64,000 bases of DNA from NCBI RefSeq assembly GCF_000633535.1, contig NZ_AYMR01000009.1:558001-622000 (forward strand). The letters are read 5' to 3'. Under the pieces are notes generated by a model that saw only the letters and a program-made list of their open reading frames with translations, had not been told where the DNA came from and did no database searches. Below, piece by piece: positions 30,284-38,251 of this stretch (the stretch's first letter is position 1; every line of letters starts with the position of its first letter). The translations under genes and the position numbers were made by a program. This DNA comes from Leifsonia aquatica H1aii (GTDB lineage Bacteria > Actinomycetota > Actinomycetes > Actinomycetales > Microbacteriaceae).

Positions 30284-30923
30284 ACCGGCCGGGCCCGCGG
30301 ACCGCACGCGCCTCGACGCCGCCATCCGGGCCGCCGTCGACCGGGCGTGCGCGGGAGATCCGCGCGATCCCGCGGCCTCCCGCGCGCACACTCCCGTCGT
30401 GCTGATCGACGGTCCCAGCGGTGCGGGCAAGAGCTCGCTGGCCGACGACCTGCTGCGCGACTGGCCGGCGGCGGGGGTGCCGCGCCTGGTCAGGATGGAC
30501 GACCTCTACCCGGGGTGGGACGGCCTGGATGCGGGCAGCGTGGCACTCGGCCGCGACCTGCTGGTGCCGCTGCGCCACGCCGGCTCCGGCCGCTGGCAGC
30601 GTTGGGACTGGGCGCTCGACCGTCCCGCCGGCTGGACGGAGGTGCACGGCACCGAGCCGCTCATCGTCGAGGGCTGCGGGACGCTGGCCCGGGCGAACGT
30701 CGCCGCAGCGGACCTGGCGCTCTGGCTGGATGCCGACGACACCCTCCGCAAGCGCCGGGCGCTCGACCGAGACGGCGAGACCTTCGCCGAGCACTGGGAC
30801 CGCTGGCAGGCAGAGTTCGAGGCGTACCTCGTGCGGGAGCGTCCGCGGGCGGCGGCGGTCCTGCGGCTCGATGTGACCGACTGGCCGCTCGGTGGGGAGC
30901 GGCTGCGCGTCGGGGAGGACTAA
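30267..30923 (+). CDS. P-loop kinase-like protein (uridine-kinase related)
   Basis: A 218-residue protein with a Walker A GPSGAGKSS near residue 51, RMDDLYPGWDGL near 78, and DADDTLRKRRALDRDG near 152, as in uridine kinase/CPT-like nucleoside kinases. It starts 17 bases inside the EcfT gene, so it belongs to the riboswitch operon. The context suggests it may phosphorylate imported thiamine or HMP, but nothing in the sequence proves that. Confidence 0.75.
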   Translation: MSWAAEPAGPADRTRLDAAIRAAVDRACAGDPRDPAASRAHTPVVLIDGPSGAGKSSLADDLLRDWPAAGVPRLVRMDDLYPGWDGLDAGSVALGRDLLVPLRHAGSGRWQRWDWALDRPAGWTEVHGTEPLIVEGCGTLARANVAAADLALWLDADDTLRKRRALDRDGETFAEHWDRWQAEFEAYLVRERPRAAAVLRLDVTDWPLGGERLRVGED

Positions 30924-30932
30924 CGTGGCGTC

Positions 30933-31199
30933 ATGAGCGATTCACAGGCCCACGATCCCGAGTACATCGTCGAGTACGCCGACGGCCCCCTGGCCGGCAC
31001 CGCCGAGCGCCGGTACCTCGTCGGCGGCGCGGTGGACGAGCGGATCGGCGCCGTCGCGGCGGTCGAGGGGCTCGAGTCCCTGTTCTGGTACGTCGCGGGC
31101 GACGAGCGCGTGGTCAACGGCGAGAAGCACGTGAGCTACCGTTTCGACGCGCCGGACAGCGATCCGGTCGAGGCGGACAAGGACGAGGAGTCCCTCTAG
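30933..31199 (+). CDS. Hypothetical acidic protein
   Basis: An 88-residue acidic soluble protein (EYIVEYADGPLAGTAERRYL; tail VEADKDEESL). No family recognised. The ATG at 30933 is six bases after TAACGT (30921-30926), so it should have its own leaderless transcript. Confidence 0.65.
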   Translation: MSDSQAHDPEYIVEYADGPLAGTAERRYLVGGAVDERIGAVAAVEGLESLFWYVAGDERVVNGEKHVSYRFDAPDSDPVEADKDEESL

Positions 31200-31250
31200 C
31201 ACCGAACCGTGGCGGCCGGGAGCGCCGAAGGCTCCACGCCGGCCCGGTCG

Positions 31251-31613
31251 CTACGCCCAGCCGAGCTCGTGCAGGCGCTCGTCGTCGATGCCGTAGTAGT
31301 GCGCGATCTCGTGCACGAGTGTGATGTGGATCTCGTCGCGCAGCTCGTCCACGGTGTCGCAGATCGCCAGCAGCGGCTCCCGGTAGAGGATGACGCGATC
31401 CGGCATCTCGCCGAACCCGTACGCGTCGCGCTCGGTGAGGGCCACGCCGTCGTACAGGCCGAGGAGGTCGAGCGAGCCGTCCTCCGGGCGGTCCTCGACC
31501 ACGAAGACGACGTTGTCCAGTCCGTCGATCATCTCGTCGGGCAGCTCGTCGAGCTCATCGGTGACGAGCGCCTCGAAGGCATCGGCATCGAGCTGCAGGC
31601 CCACGGTCACCAC
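31251..31613 (-). CDS. Zincin-like metallopeptidase family protein
   Basis: A 120-residue minimal zincin (PF06262 type). The zinc motif HEIAHYYGIDD (about 101-111) fits HExxHxxGxxD. The N-terminal DELPDEMIDGLDNVVFVVED block is also conserved in the family. It overlaps the upstream gene's stop by seven bases and uses GTG. Protease activity has not been shown for this family to my knowledge. Confidence 0.85.
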   Translation of the reverse strand: MVTVGLQLDADAFEALVTDELDELPDEMIDGLDNVVFVVEDRPEDGSLDLLGLYDGVALTERDAYGFGEMPDRVILYREPLLAICDTVDELRDEIHITLVHEIAHYYGIDDERLHELGWA

Positions 31614-32671
31614 GCCTCCGCGACGGCGGCGTGCAGGTCGAGCAGGCCGGCGGTGCGCTCACTCGGGCCGCGGCCGAAGCCGCACTCGGTCGCGACACCG
31701 AACGCAGGCTGCGCCGTTCCGGCGGCGGCGATGCGTCGTGCGGCTCCCTCGGTGCCGTCCTCGTGGTGCAGGAGGCCCAGGTAGAGCTCGGTCCCGTCCG
31801 GGATCCGGACGTCGGCCAACGGCGCGAAGTAGGCCTCGTCGTCGCGCTCGATCGGCACCGGCAAGTGGACGAAGGCGATCGGGCGGCCGGCCCGGTCGAG
31901 GATGCCGCGGGTGACGGCGGCGAGCCACCCGGCGTCGGCGGGCTGCACGAAGTGCGACTCCTCGACGTCCCCGTAGCAGAGGTGGTATCCGACCTCGACG
32001 TCGGACGGGACGGCCTGCGCCTGGCGGACCGCTCGCTCGACGACCCCGTCGAGGACATCGTCGAACCAGGGTTCGATGCGCCCCTCCAGCAGCCCGAACT
32101 CGACCGCCGTATCCCACTGGACGGCCAAGCGGTCGTGCGGGATGCCGGCGACGATGCGGTCGAGCTCGGCGAGCAGCGCCCGCTCGTACGCCGGCTCGAA
32201 GGCGGCGCGGTCCTGCGGGACCACGAACGCGCCGGCGATCGCGGCGGGCGTCGGCAGCGAGACCTGGAAGCGGGTGCCGGGCGCCAGGACGCCCTCGTCG
32301 GCGAGCCGCGCGAAGGCGGCATACGACTCGAGCGCAGCGGTCGCGTAGCCGAGGTCGGGGAAGACGAGGTCGTCCGCCGTCACTCCGGCGTCGAGCTGGA
32401 ACGGCCGCGCGTCGAAGCGATCGCGCAGGTAGTACGGCTCGGTCGGAATGCGGGAGATGCCCGCCATCGTGTCGAAGCGGGCGGTCTGGAACTGGATCCA
32501 GTAGAACCGCTCGCCGACCTCGCCGTCCGGGATACGTCGCATCCGGTCGCCCAGATGCTCTGAGACGGTCCGCAGGACCGTCTCGGCATCGGGCAGGTTG
32601 ACGCTGCCGACGAGGTGGGCGCCGCGGACCTCCGGGGCGCTCGGGGCGGGGTGCGGGGGAACGGTGCTCAC
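31607..32671 (-). CDS. MetE C-terminal-like (cobalamin-independent methionine synthase fold) protein
   Basis: A 354-residue protein of the UROD/MetE-like superfamily. It keeps what look like MetE zinc ligands: HLC in GYHLCYGD and the late cysteine in TECGFGRG. The N-terminal half of full MetE is absent, so it is not a normal methionine synthase; a methyltransferase role on a small thiol is possible. The GTG at 32671 is seven bases after TAGACT on the minus strand. Confidence 0.7.
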   Translation of the reverse strand: MSTVPPHPAPSAPEVRGAHLVGSVNLPDAETVLRTVSEHLGDRMRRIPDGEVGERFYWIQFQTARFDTMAGISRIPTEPYYLRDRFDARPFQLDAGVTADDLVFPDLGYATAALESYAAFARLADEGVLAPGTRFQVSLPTPAAIAGAFVVPQDRAAFEPAYERALLAELDRIVAGIPHDRLAVQWDTAVEFGLLEGRIEPWFDDVLDGVVERAVRQAQAVPSDVEVGYHLCYGDVEESHFVQPADAGWLAAVTRGILDRAGRPIAFVHLPVPIERDDEAYFAPLADVRIPDGTELYLGLLHHEDGTEGAARRIAAAGTAQPAFGVATECGFGRGPSERTAGLLDLHAAVAEAW

Positions 32672-32729
32672 CCGCGCGAGTCTACCGGCGTCGCGCGGGT
32701 GAGCCGGGGCGAGCGGCCCCAGGGGCGGT

Positions 32730-33500
32730 TCAGTACCAGTTGACGGACTGCGAGTGCGACCACGCCGAGCAGGGCGTGCCGTAGGCGCGGGAGATGTAGT
32801 CGAGGCCCCACTTGACCTGTGTGCTGGCATTGGTGGCCCAGTCGGTGCCGAACGAGGCCATCTTGCTGCCGGGGAGCGCCTGGGGGATGCCGGTCGCGCC
32901 GCTGCCGCCGTTGGAGGCCTGGTAGTTCCAGTTCGACTCCTTCTGCCACAGGTTGCTGAGGCACTGGAACTGGTCGGCGCCCCAGCCGTACTGCGAGGCG
33001 GAGACCGAGCGGGCGGTCGCCTTCGCGCCGTCGGGAGTATTGGCCGCCGCCGCTGCGGCGGCGGCCGCCTCGGCGGCGACGCGGTCGGCCTCGGCACCGG
33101 CCGCGGCCAGAGCCGCGGTCGCTGCCTTGGTGGCGTCGATGGTCGAGCGCAGCGTGCTGTCGTCGAGCTTCGTGTAGGCGCCGAGACCGGCGATCTCGGT
33201 CTTCGCCGCGGAGGCGTCCGTCTTGGACTCGTTGGCGGTCACGGTCGACTGCGCGGCGGCGAGCGTCTGCGTCGCCTCCGCTTCGAGCCGGTCGCGCACG
33301 ATCTTGTCGTAGATGGAGAGCTGCTCGTGGTGCAGGCCGGTGGAGGAGGAGAGCTCACGGGTGGCGGCCTCGCTCTTCTGCTGAGCGCTGATGGCGGGGC
33401 CGATGAGGCTGGCCGACATGAGGACGGCGGCGGCACCGGTGACGATGCGGCCGAAGGGGATGTCGGTCTTCTGGATGGCGTTGCGAAGGGTGCTGAGCAT
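32730..33500 (-). CDS. Secreted cell-wall-associated protein with aggregation-promoting-factor C-terminal (lysozyme-like) domain
   Basis: A 256-residue exported protein. A hydrophobic segment (about 19-40) is followed by an Ala-rich coiled region (about 45-155) and a C-terminal transglycosylase-like domain with CLSNLWQKESNWNYQA, ATGIPQALPGSKM and WGLDYI; the E in KESNW is the likely catalytic residue. Such proteins remodel peptidoglycan. The ATG is at 33500. Confidence 0.85.
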   Translation of the reverse strand: MLSTLRNAIQKTDIPFGRIVTGAAAVLMSASLIGPAISAQQKSEAATRELSSSTGLHHEQLSIYDKIVRDRLEAEATQTLAAAQSTVTANESKTDASAAKTEIAGLGAYTKLDDSTLRSTIDATKAATAALAAAGAEADRVAAEAAAAAAAAANTPDGAKATARSVSASQYGWGADQFQCLSNLWQKESNWNYQASNGGSGATGIPQALPGSKMASFGTDWATNASTQVKWGLDYISRAYGTPCSAWSHSQSVNWY

Positions 33501-33817
33501 TCGGTTCCTGGGTCGGGCTTCCCCGCCTGGCGGCCTCCCGGGTGCTCCGGGCAGACGTGACCGTGCCGCGCGGGGGCGCGGACGGGCGGGCTGGAACCCG
33601 CGTCGGAACGCACGGAAGCCTCAGCTGGACCCGTGGTCCGGAAGGGCGCGGCGTGCGGCGCGGGGTGTGCCACGCGTCGAAGCGGCGTCCCGGGTGTTGG
33701 GGGCTGGGGGAGGACGCGCGCAGCGTGGCACGGGCGGCCTTCGATGCCGCCGACAGGCCACGTTAGGCCCCGATTCTGGACGGTTCGGGTACGACCCCTG
33801 GCAAAGTCGTGTACGTG
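33501..33817. other. Non-coding leader region of the cell-wall hydrolase gene
   Basis: About 317 bases without a convincing gene. On the minus strand a TAACGT -10 box (33760-33765) would give a leader of about 250 bases before the hydrolase ATG. The leader is very GC-rich with many small inverted repeats. Cell-wall hydrolase genes of actinobacteria often carry a c-di-AMP riboswitch here, but I cannot find its conserved core. Confidence 0.4.
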
Positions 33818-35068
33818 TCACCTATCGGCGGTGCCGGCCGTGGACTCCTCGACGGCCGACTCCGCCGCGTCCATGCGCCGATCCGTCACCCAGATCATCC
33901 CTGTGAGGAGGCACACGACGACGACCCCGGCGCCCAGGAAGACCGCCTGCAGGCCGAACACCTGCGCCACGATCCCGCCCGCCGCCGCCCCGAGAGGAAT
34001 GGTGCCCCAGGCCAGGAGCCGGTAGGCGCTGTTGAGGCGGCCCAGCAGATGATGCGGGGTCACCCGCTGGCGCAGCGAGACGGTGATCACGTTCCAGACC
34101 GACACCATGACGCCCCCGATGAAGAAGGCGGCGCCGATGATCCACGGGCTGGCGGTGAATGCGGGCGTCGCGACCGTGAGCACGGAGCCGAGGATGGAGA
34201 TGGTCAGCGCGCGGGAGCGGCCGAGCAGCCGCTCCGCGCCTTCGGCCAGGAAGGTGCCCAGCACGCTGCCCAGAGCGGAGGCCGTGAGCAACGCACCGTA
34301 GGCCGGGTCGTCCAGTCCCATCGCCGAGTTCGCCCCGACGGCGTAGAGCACGAAGACGGTGAACATCGCGTTCGTCGCGAAGTTGAAGCCGCCGACCATG
34401 AAGGCGAGCACGCGCAGCAGGGTGCTGCTCCAGAGGAAGCGCAGCCCCTCGGCGATGTCCGCGCGGATCGTCGTGGTGCCGGTGCGCTCGGCGCGGAAGC
34501 CGCCCCGCAGGAGGAGGAGCAGCGCGATCGCGACCACCCAGAGCACCGCGGGAGCCCCGAACGCGAGCCCGATGCCGGCCGCGACCAGGAAGCCGCCGAG
34601 CGGCGGGCCGATGAACTGGTTCGCCGTGAGCTCGGCCGCGTACAGCCGGCCGTTCGCGCGCGAGAGGGCATCCCTCCCGACGAGCTGCGGGAGGATCGAC
34701 TGGGAGGACGTGTCGTAGACCGTCTCTGCCGTGCCGACCAGCACCGCGGCGACGTAGAGCAGCCAGATCGAGCCGACGCCCGCCACCGTCGCCGCCGTCA
34801 GGACCGCGAGGAAGGCCGCGCGGGCGACGTTGGCGCCGATCATCAGCCGGCGCCGGTCGAAGCGGTCGGCCAGTGCCCCAGCCGTGAGTGCGAAGAGCAG
34901 CCAGGGCAGCGAGAAGGCGAACGCGAGCCCGGCGATCAGCAGCGGCGAGTCGGTGAAGCGGACCGCCACGAGGGGGAGGGCGACCTTCATCACGCCGTCG
35001 GCGAGGTTGGAGAATCCGGCGGAGCTCCACAGCGTCCAGAACGGTGCACCGAGTCGTTTCGAGGTCAC
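33818..35068 (-). CDS. MFS transporter
   Basis: A 416-residue protein with about 12 membrane helices and the MFS loop motif GALADRFDRRRLM near residue 65. The GTG at 35068 (MTSKRLGAPFW) is favoured because a TTGAAT/17/GATGCT promoter on the minus strand ends seven bases before it; ATG 35080 and ATG 35104 are in frame. It is divergent from an ArsR-type regulator, which probably controls it. The cargo is unknown; drug export is typical of this subgroup. Confidence 0.87.
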   Translation of the reverse strand: MTSKRLGAPFWTLWSSAGFSNLADGVMKVALPLVAVRFTDSPLLIAGLAFAFSLPWLLFALTAGALADRFDRRRLMIGANVARAAFLAVLTAATVAGVGSIWLLYVAAVLVGTAETVYDTSSQSILPQLVGRDALSRANGRLYAAELTANQFIGPPLGGFLVAAGIGLAFGAPAVLWVVAIALLLLLRGGFRAERTGTTTIRADIAEGLRFLWSSTLLRVLAFMVGGFNFATNAMFTVFVLYAVGANSAMGLDDPAYGALLTASALGSVLGTFLAEGAERLLGRSRALTISILGSVLTVATPAFTASPWIIGAAFFIGGVMVSVWNVITVSLRQRVTPHHLLGRLNSAYRLLAWGTIPLGAAAGGIVAQVFGLQAVFLGAGVVVVCLLTGMIWVTDRRMDAAESAVEESTAGTADR

Positions 35069-35088
35069 GCAGGCCAGCATCGCACAGG

Positions 35089-35106
35089 GATTGAGAGAAT
35101 TCAATC
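35089..35106. promoter_or_regulatory. Inverted repeat between MFS and ArsR-type genes
   Basis: GATTGA (35089-35094), six bases, then TCAATC (35101-35106). The right arm overlaps the -35 box of the MFS gene (35099-35104). The position fits an operator for the divergent ArsR-type regulator. Confidence 0.5.
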
Positions 35107-35142
35107 GATGCGAAGGAACTCGATCATCGGTAGTCTGTGCCC

Positions 35143-35685
35143 ATGGAACGCGACCCGAGCATCGATCCCGACGCGAAGCGGCGCCCGGCGACCGTCAAGG
35201 AGATCAAGGCCATGTCGCATCCGCTGCGGGTGCGCATCCTGCGCCTGTGCGGCGACAAGGAGCTGACCAACAAGCAACTCGCCGACCGGCTCGACGTCGA
35301 CCCGGGTACCGTGCTCTATCACGTCCGGCAGCTCGTCGACGCGGGCTTCCTCGAGCCGGTGGCCGTGCGCACGGGGGAGAGCGGCGCCCTGGAGAAGCCC
35401 TACCGGTCGACCGGGCGCACCTGGTGGCTGTCGGTGGGGGCGGACGCGTTCGCCGGCAGCGACGGCTACGCGCCGATCGACGCCTTCCAGCAGGAGCTCG
35501 CGGAGGCCGGCCCGGCCTCGATCGCCACCTACGCGCGCTTCGCCCTCCATCTGTCGGACGAGGATGTCACCGAACTCGACCGGCGCATCGTCGCCGTCAT
35601 CGACGAGTTCGTCGAGACCGACGCCGACCGCGCCCATCTTCCCCTGCACGGCGGCCTCGTCGTCCTGCACCGCTCCGCCGAGTAG
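35143..35685 (+). CDS. ArsR-type winged-helix regulator
   Basis: A 180-residue protein. The N-terminal winged helix spans about 20-85, with MSHPLRVRILRLC and LADRLDVDPGTVLYHVRQL, typical of HTH_20/ArsR-like regulators. The C-terminal half is helical and may sense a ligand. The ATG at 35143 is six bases after TAGTCT (35131-35136), a leaderless start. It probably represses the divergent MFS gene. Confidence 0.87.
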   Translation: MERDPSIDPDAKRRPATVKEIKAMSHPLRVRILRLCGDKELTNKQLADRLDVDPGTVLYHVRQLVDAGFLEPVAVRTGESGALEKPYRSTGRTWWLSVGADAFAGSDGYAPIDAFQQELAEAGPASIATYARFALHLSDEDVTELDRRIVAVIDEFVETDADRAHLPLHGGLVVLHRSAE

Positions 35686-35745
35686 CGCGCTGCGCCGGGC
35701 CGCTTCGCGCCCGGCGACCGCGGCGTTTCGGGACGACCGCGGTGC

Positions 35746-35789
35746 TTCGGGACGACCGCGGTGCGGCGCCGCACCGCGGACGTCCCGAA
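35746..35789. repeat. REP-like 44-base palindrome, copy 1
   Basis: A near-perfect palindrome: 22-base arms with one mismatch, centred on GGC|GCC. The 38-base core (35749-35786) reappears at 38161-38198. Shorter relatives of the arm (CGGGACGACCGCGG) lie directly upstream from about 35729. Confidence 0.8.
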
Positions 35790-35824
35790 CGACAGCGGTC
35801 GCTCGGGACGAGGGCCGTGAAAGC

Positions 35825-35857
35825 GAGAAGCCCCGGTCTGTTCGACCGGGGCTTCTC
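35825..35857 (-). terminator. Terminator of tRNA-His
   Basis: A perfect 14-base-pair stem (35825-35838 with 35844-35857) and a five-base loop, just downstream of the 3' end of the minus-strand tRNA-His. Confidence 0.8.
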
Positions 35858-35862
35858 TGTGG

Positions 35863-35935
35863 GGTGAGTAACGGGGCTTGAACCCGCGACCTCCTGGACC
35901 ACAACCAGGCGCTCTACCAACTGAGCTATACCCAC
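35863..35935 (-). tRNA. tRNA-His (GTG anticodon)
   Basis: Read on the minus strand: acceptor GTGGGTA pairs with TACTCAC, the D arm is GCTCAGTTGGTAGAGC, the anticodon loop in CCTGGTTGTGGTCCAGG carries GTG, and the T arm is CGGGTTCAAGCCCCG. The base before the 5' end is G, as expected for the extra G-1 of tRNA-His. CCA is not encoded. Confidence 0.96.
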
Positions 35936-35984
35936 CATGTCCTGCGACCGTTTCAGCTGAACCGGCCGAGGCAACTCATCGATT

Positions 35985-36608
35985 CTAGTACATCCGCGGC
36001 GCCCATTTTTCCACTACGGCCGCCGAGACCTCCTGGACCTGCTCGGTGGTGGGTCCCGGGTCGCTCACGAAGGCGGCGGAACGGTAGTAGTCGAGCTCGC
36101 GGATGGACTCCAGGATGTCGGCGAGTGCGCGGTGTCCGCCGTTCTTGCCGGGGGCGTTGAAGTAGACGCGGGGGAACCAGCGGCGGGCGAGCTCCTTGAT
36201 CGACGAGACGTCCACGTTGCGGTAGTGCAGGTGGTTGTCGAGGCGGGGCATGTACTTGGCGAGGAACATGCGGTCGGTGCCGATGGTGTTCCCGGCGAGC
36301 GGCGCCGAGCGAGCGTTGGGCACGAACTTCAGGACGTATTCGAGCACCTCGTATTCGGCCTCGCCCAGGCTCTTGCCGTCCGGGATCTCCTCGATGAGTC
36401 CCGAGGTGGTGTGCATGTCACGCACGAAGTCGTTCATGTTCTCGAACGCGGACGCGTCGGGCTTGATCACGATGCTGAGTCCGGGGTCGAGCACGTTCAG
36501 CTCGAAGTCGGTGATGACCACGGCGATCTCGACCAGCTCGTCGACCTCGAGGTCGAGTCCGGTCATCTCGCAGTCGATCCAGACCAGTCGATCCGAGGAG
36601 TTAGACAT
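35985..36608 (-). CDS. orn: Oligoribonuclease
   Basis: A 207-residue DEDDh exonuclease that degrades 2-5 base RNAs and pGpG. The motifs are [10 protein letters not shown] near residue 10, the [11 protein letters not shown] block near 110 and [10 protein letters not shown] near 163. The ATG at 36608 lies seven bases after TAGACT on the minus strand, so it is leaderless. Confidence 0.97.
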   Translation of the reverse strand: MSNSSDRLVWIDCEMTGLDLEVDELVEIAVVITDFELNVLDPGLSIVIKPDASAFENMNDFVRDMHTTSGLIEEIPDGKSLGEAEYEVLEYVLKFVPNARSAPLAGNTIGTDRMFLAKYMPRLDNHLHYRNVDVSSIKELARRWFPRVYFNAPGKNGGHRALADILESIRELDYYRSAAFVSDPGPTTEQVQEVSAAVVEKWAPRMY

Positions 36609-36618
36609 GCCTTCGAGT

Positions 36619-37437
36619 CTAGTGCGGCCCTCCGACCACCCGCGGCACGGGCTGGGGCACGGGATGCTTGGGGTCCATCCCGTCACCGGCCGAGATGTGA
36701 CGCAGCCGCCGCCCGGCCCACGGGATCGCGTACACCCGCAGCCAGGTGCGGAACGGGATCTCGTCGGGCGCGGCCTCGGGGGGTGTGTCGGCGGGGGAGG
36801 CCGCCTCGCCGAACAGCGGGGTCGTCTCGGTGTACGGGATGCCGAGGGTGTGCGCCGCCAGGCCGGCGAGGACACGGTGGCCGCGGGAGCTGAGGTGGAC
36901 CCGGTCGGACGCCCACATCCCGGCCTCCCGGAACTCTCGCACGCCCCACACATCGAGCACGGTGGCCTGCTGGTCGCGCGCGATGCTCCAGATGTTGGCG
37001 TTGAACACGGCCGCGCGCCCCCGGAACGGTTTGAGGAAGAACGCGAACTGCGGGTCGAAGAGGTTGGCGAGCAGCACGGACGATCCGGCGGCACGGAGGG
37101 CGCGGATCCCGCTCTCGAGTTCGGCGGCGAGTGCGTCGGGGTCGGCCGTGGGGCTCATCAGGTCGTTGCCGCCGATGAGCACCGACACGAGGTCGGGCTT
37201 CATGGCGACCGCGTGCGGGACCTGGTCGTCGACCACGTCGGAGATGCGGCGGCCGCGCACGGCGAGGTTCGCGAACTCGAGGCTGCGGCCCGCGAGCCGC
37301 GCGTCCCCGTCGAGGATGCCCGCCAGCCGGTCGGCCCAGCCCAGCCACGCGCCGTGCCTGTTCGGTGTCGCGTCGCAGAGCCCTTCGGTGATCGAGTCTC
37401 CGAGGGCGACGTACCGAGAGAAGCTGGACCGGCTCAC
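36619..37437 (-). CDS. SGNH/GDSL-family hydrolase
   Basis: A 272-residue esterase-fold protein with the block I nucleophile ALGDSITEG near residue 12, block [11 protein letters not shown] and block [11 protein letters not shown]. There is no signal peptide. The GTG at 37437 follows CAGAAT on the minus strand by six bases. It may deacylate lipids or sugars; no more can be said. Confidence 0.88.
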   Translation of the reverse strand: MSRSSFSRYVALGDSITEGLCDATPNRHGAWLGWADRLAGILDGDARLAGRSLEFANLAVRGRRISDVVDDQVPHAVAMKPDLVSVLIGGNDLMSPTADPDALAAELESGIRALRAAGSSVLLANLFDPQFAFFLKPFRGRAAVFNANIWSIARDQQATVLDVWGVREFREAGMWASDRVHLSSRGHRVLAGLAAHTLGIPYTETTPLFGEAASPADTPPEAAPDEIPFRTWLRVYAIPWAGRRLRHISAGDGMDPKHPVPQPVPRVVGGPH

Positions 37438-37532
37438 GGGGCGATTCTGAGCGCCGCGGGTGACCTGCGGGTGACATCGCGCCGACGGTGGCCGGATCGT
37501 CGTCCCGAGTTCGCCGGACGTACACTGACAGC

Positions 37533-37835
37533 GTGGATCCGTCACCGTCCGTTACCCGGGATGTCACGGGAGGCATCGCCCTCACGCTGTACACCTCGGC
37601 GTTCTGCGAGCCCTGCATGCAGACCCGCGCCGTGCTCGCCGAGGCCGTGCGCCTGGTCCCGGCGATCACCGTGACCGAACTGGACGTGACCCGCGCCCTC
37701 GACCGCGCGGAGCGCGACGGGATCCGCTCCACCCCGACGGTCATCGTCACCGGCGCGGACGGCCACGAGGTCTTCCGGGCGGAGGGCGTGCCGACGCTGC
37801 AGCAGGTGCTCGTCGCGGCGGCGAAGGCGGTCTAG
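37533..37835 (+). CDS. Thioredoxin-fold protein with CxxC motif
   Basis: A 100-residue thioredoxin-like domain. The active site is TSAFCEPCMQTR (near residue 20-31), with the cis-proline in STPTVIV. The GTG at 37533 follows TACACT (37521-37526) by six bases. It probably reduces disulfides in the cytoplasm; no reductase is adjacent. Confidence 0.85.
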   Translation: MDPSPSVTRDVTGGIALTLYTSAFCEPCMQTRAVLAEAVRLVPAITVTELDVTRALDRAERDGIRSTPTVIVTGADGHEVFRAEGVPTLQQVLVAAAKAV

Positions 37836-37925
37836 CGGGCGGTTCGCCGGTATCCGGCGTGGCCGTTGTGGCTCGCGGTCGCTGTGGCACAGGGTCGCTG
37901 GTGCACTACCGCTGTGGCACGCGGG

Positions 37926-37998
37926 TGCCCCCGGCAGGAATCGAACCTGCGACCAAGAGATTAGAAGGCTCCTGCTCTATCCGCTGAGCTACGGGGGC
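37926..37998 (-). tRNA. tRNA-Arg (TCT anticodon)
   Basis: On the minus strand: acceptor GCCCCCG pairs with CGGGGGC, then discriminator A; D arm GCTCAGCGGATAGAGC; anticodon loop CTTCTAA gives TCT; T arm GCAGGTTCGATTCCTGC. The anticodon stem has a weak bottom pair. CCA is not encoded. Confidence 0.94.
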
Positions 37999-38100
37999 GC
38001 GACGTCAACGATACCGCAGGTGCCCTCCCTCCCCGCCGACCGCCGCCGAGCGCCGTGAGTGGGCGCGACGCGCCCTGGGGGGACGTGAGCGGTCGCGAAA

Positions 38101-38156
38101 AAGGGCGTGTCGCGGCGTCTCAGCGGCGACACGCCGGTGCGGCGATGAGCGCCCTT
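38101..38156. terminator. Nested hairpin near the MFS gene's 3' side
   Basis: AAGGGCG (38101-38107) pairs with CGCCCTT (38150-38156), enclosing an inner 10-base-pair stem (38104-38113 with 38126-38135) that competes with it. It lies about 100 bases beyond the MFS stop on that gene's downstream side and may end its transcript. Confidence 0.45.
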
Positions 38157-38160
38157 GTTT

Positions 38161-38198
38161 GGGACGTGCGCGGTGCGGCGCCGCGCAGCGGACGTCCC
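38161..38198. repeat. REP-like palindrome, copy 2
   Basis: GGGACG, then GCGGTGCGGCGCCGC in the middle, then GCGGACGTCCC at the end. It is the same length as and colinear with copy 1 at 35749-35786, differing at about six positions between the stem ends and centre. The following 50 bases hold more degenerate arm fragments. Confidence 0.75.
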
Positions 38199-38251
38199 GA
38201 GACGTAGCGCTCGCACCGAGAGCGGTGCCGCGCCGCGCCGCACCGCGGCCG

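Noticed and set aside
33501-33765. ydaO-type c-di-AMP riboswitch
   Set aside because: The context suits it, but the conserved GGGTGAA and CCCGAA-type cores were not found on the minus strand.
35863-37998. tRNA genes as the integration target of the element
   Set aside because: Both tRNAs are intact, no duplicated 3' tRNA fragment lies near 43.9 or 60.3 kb, and the integrase is of the serine type.
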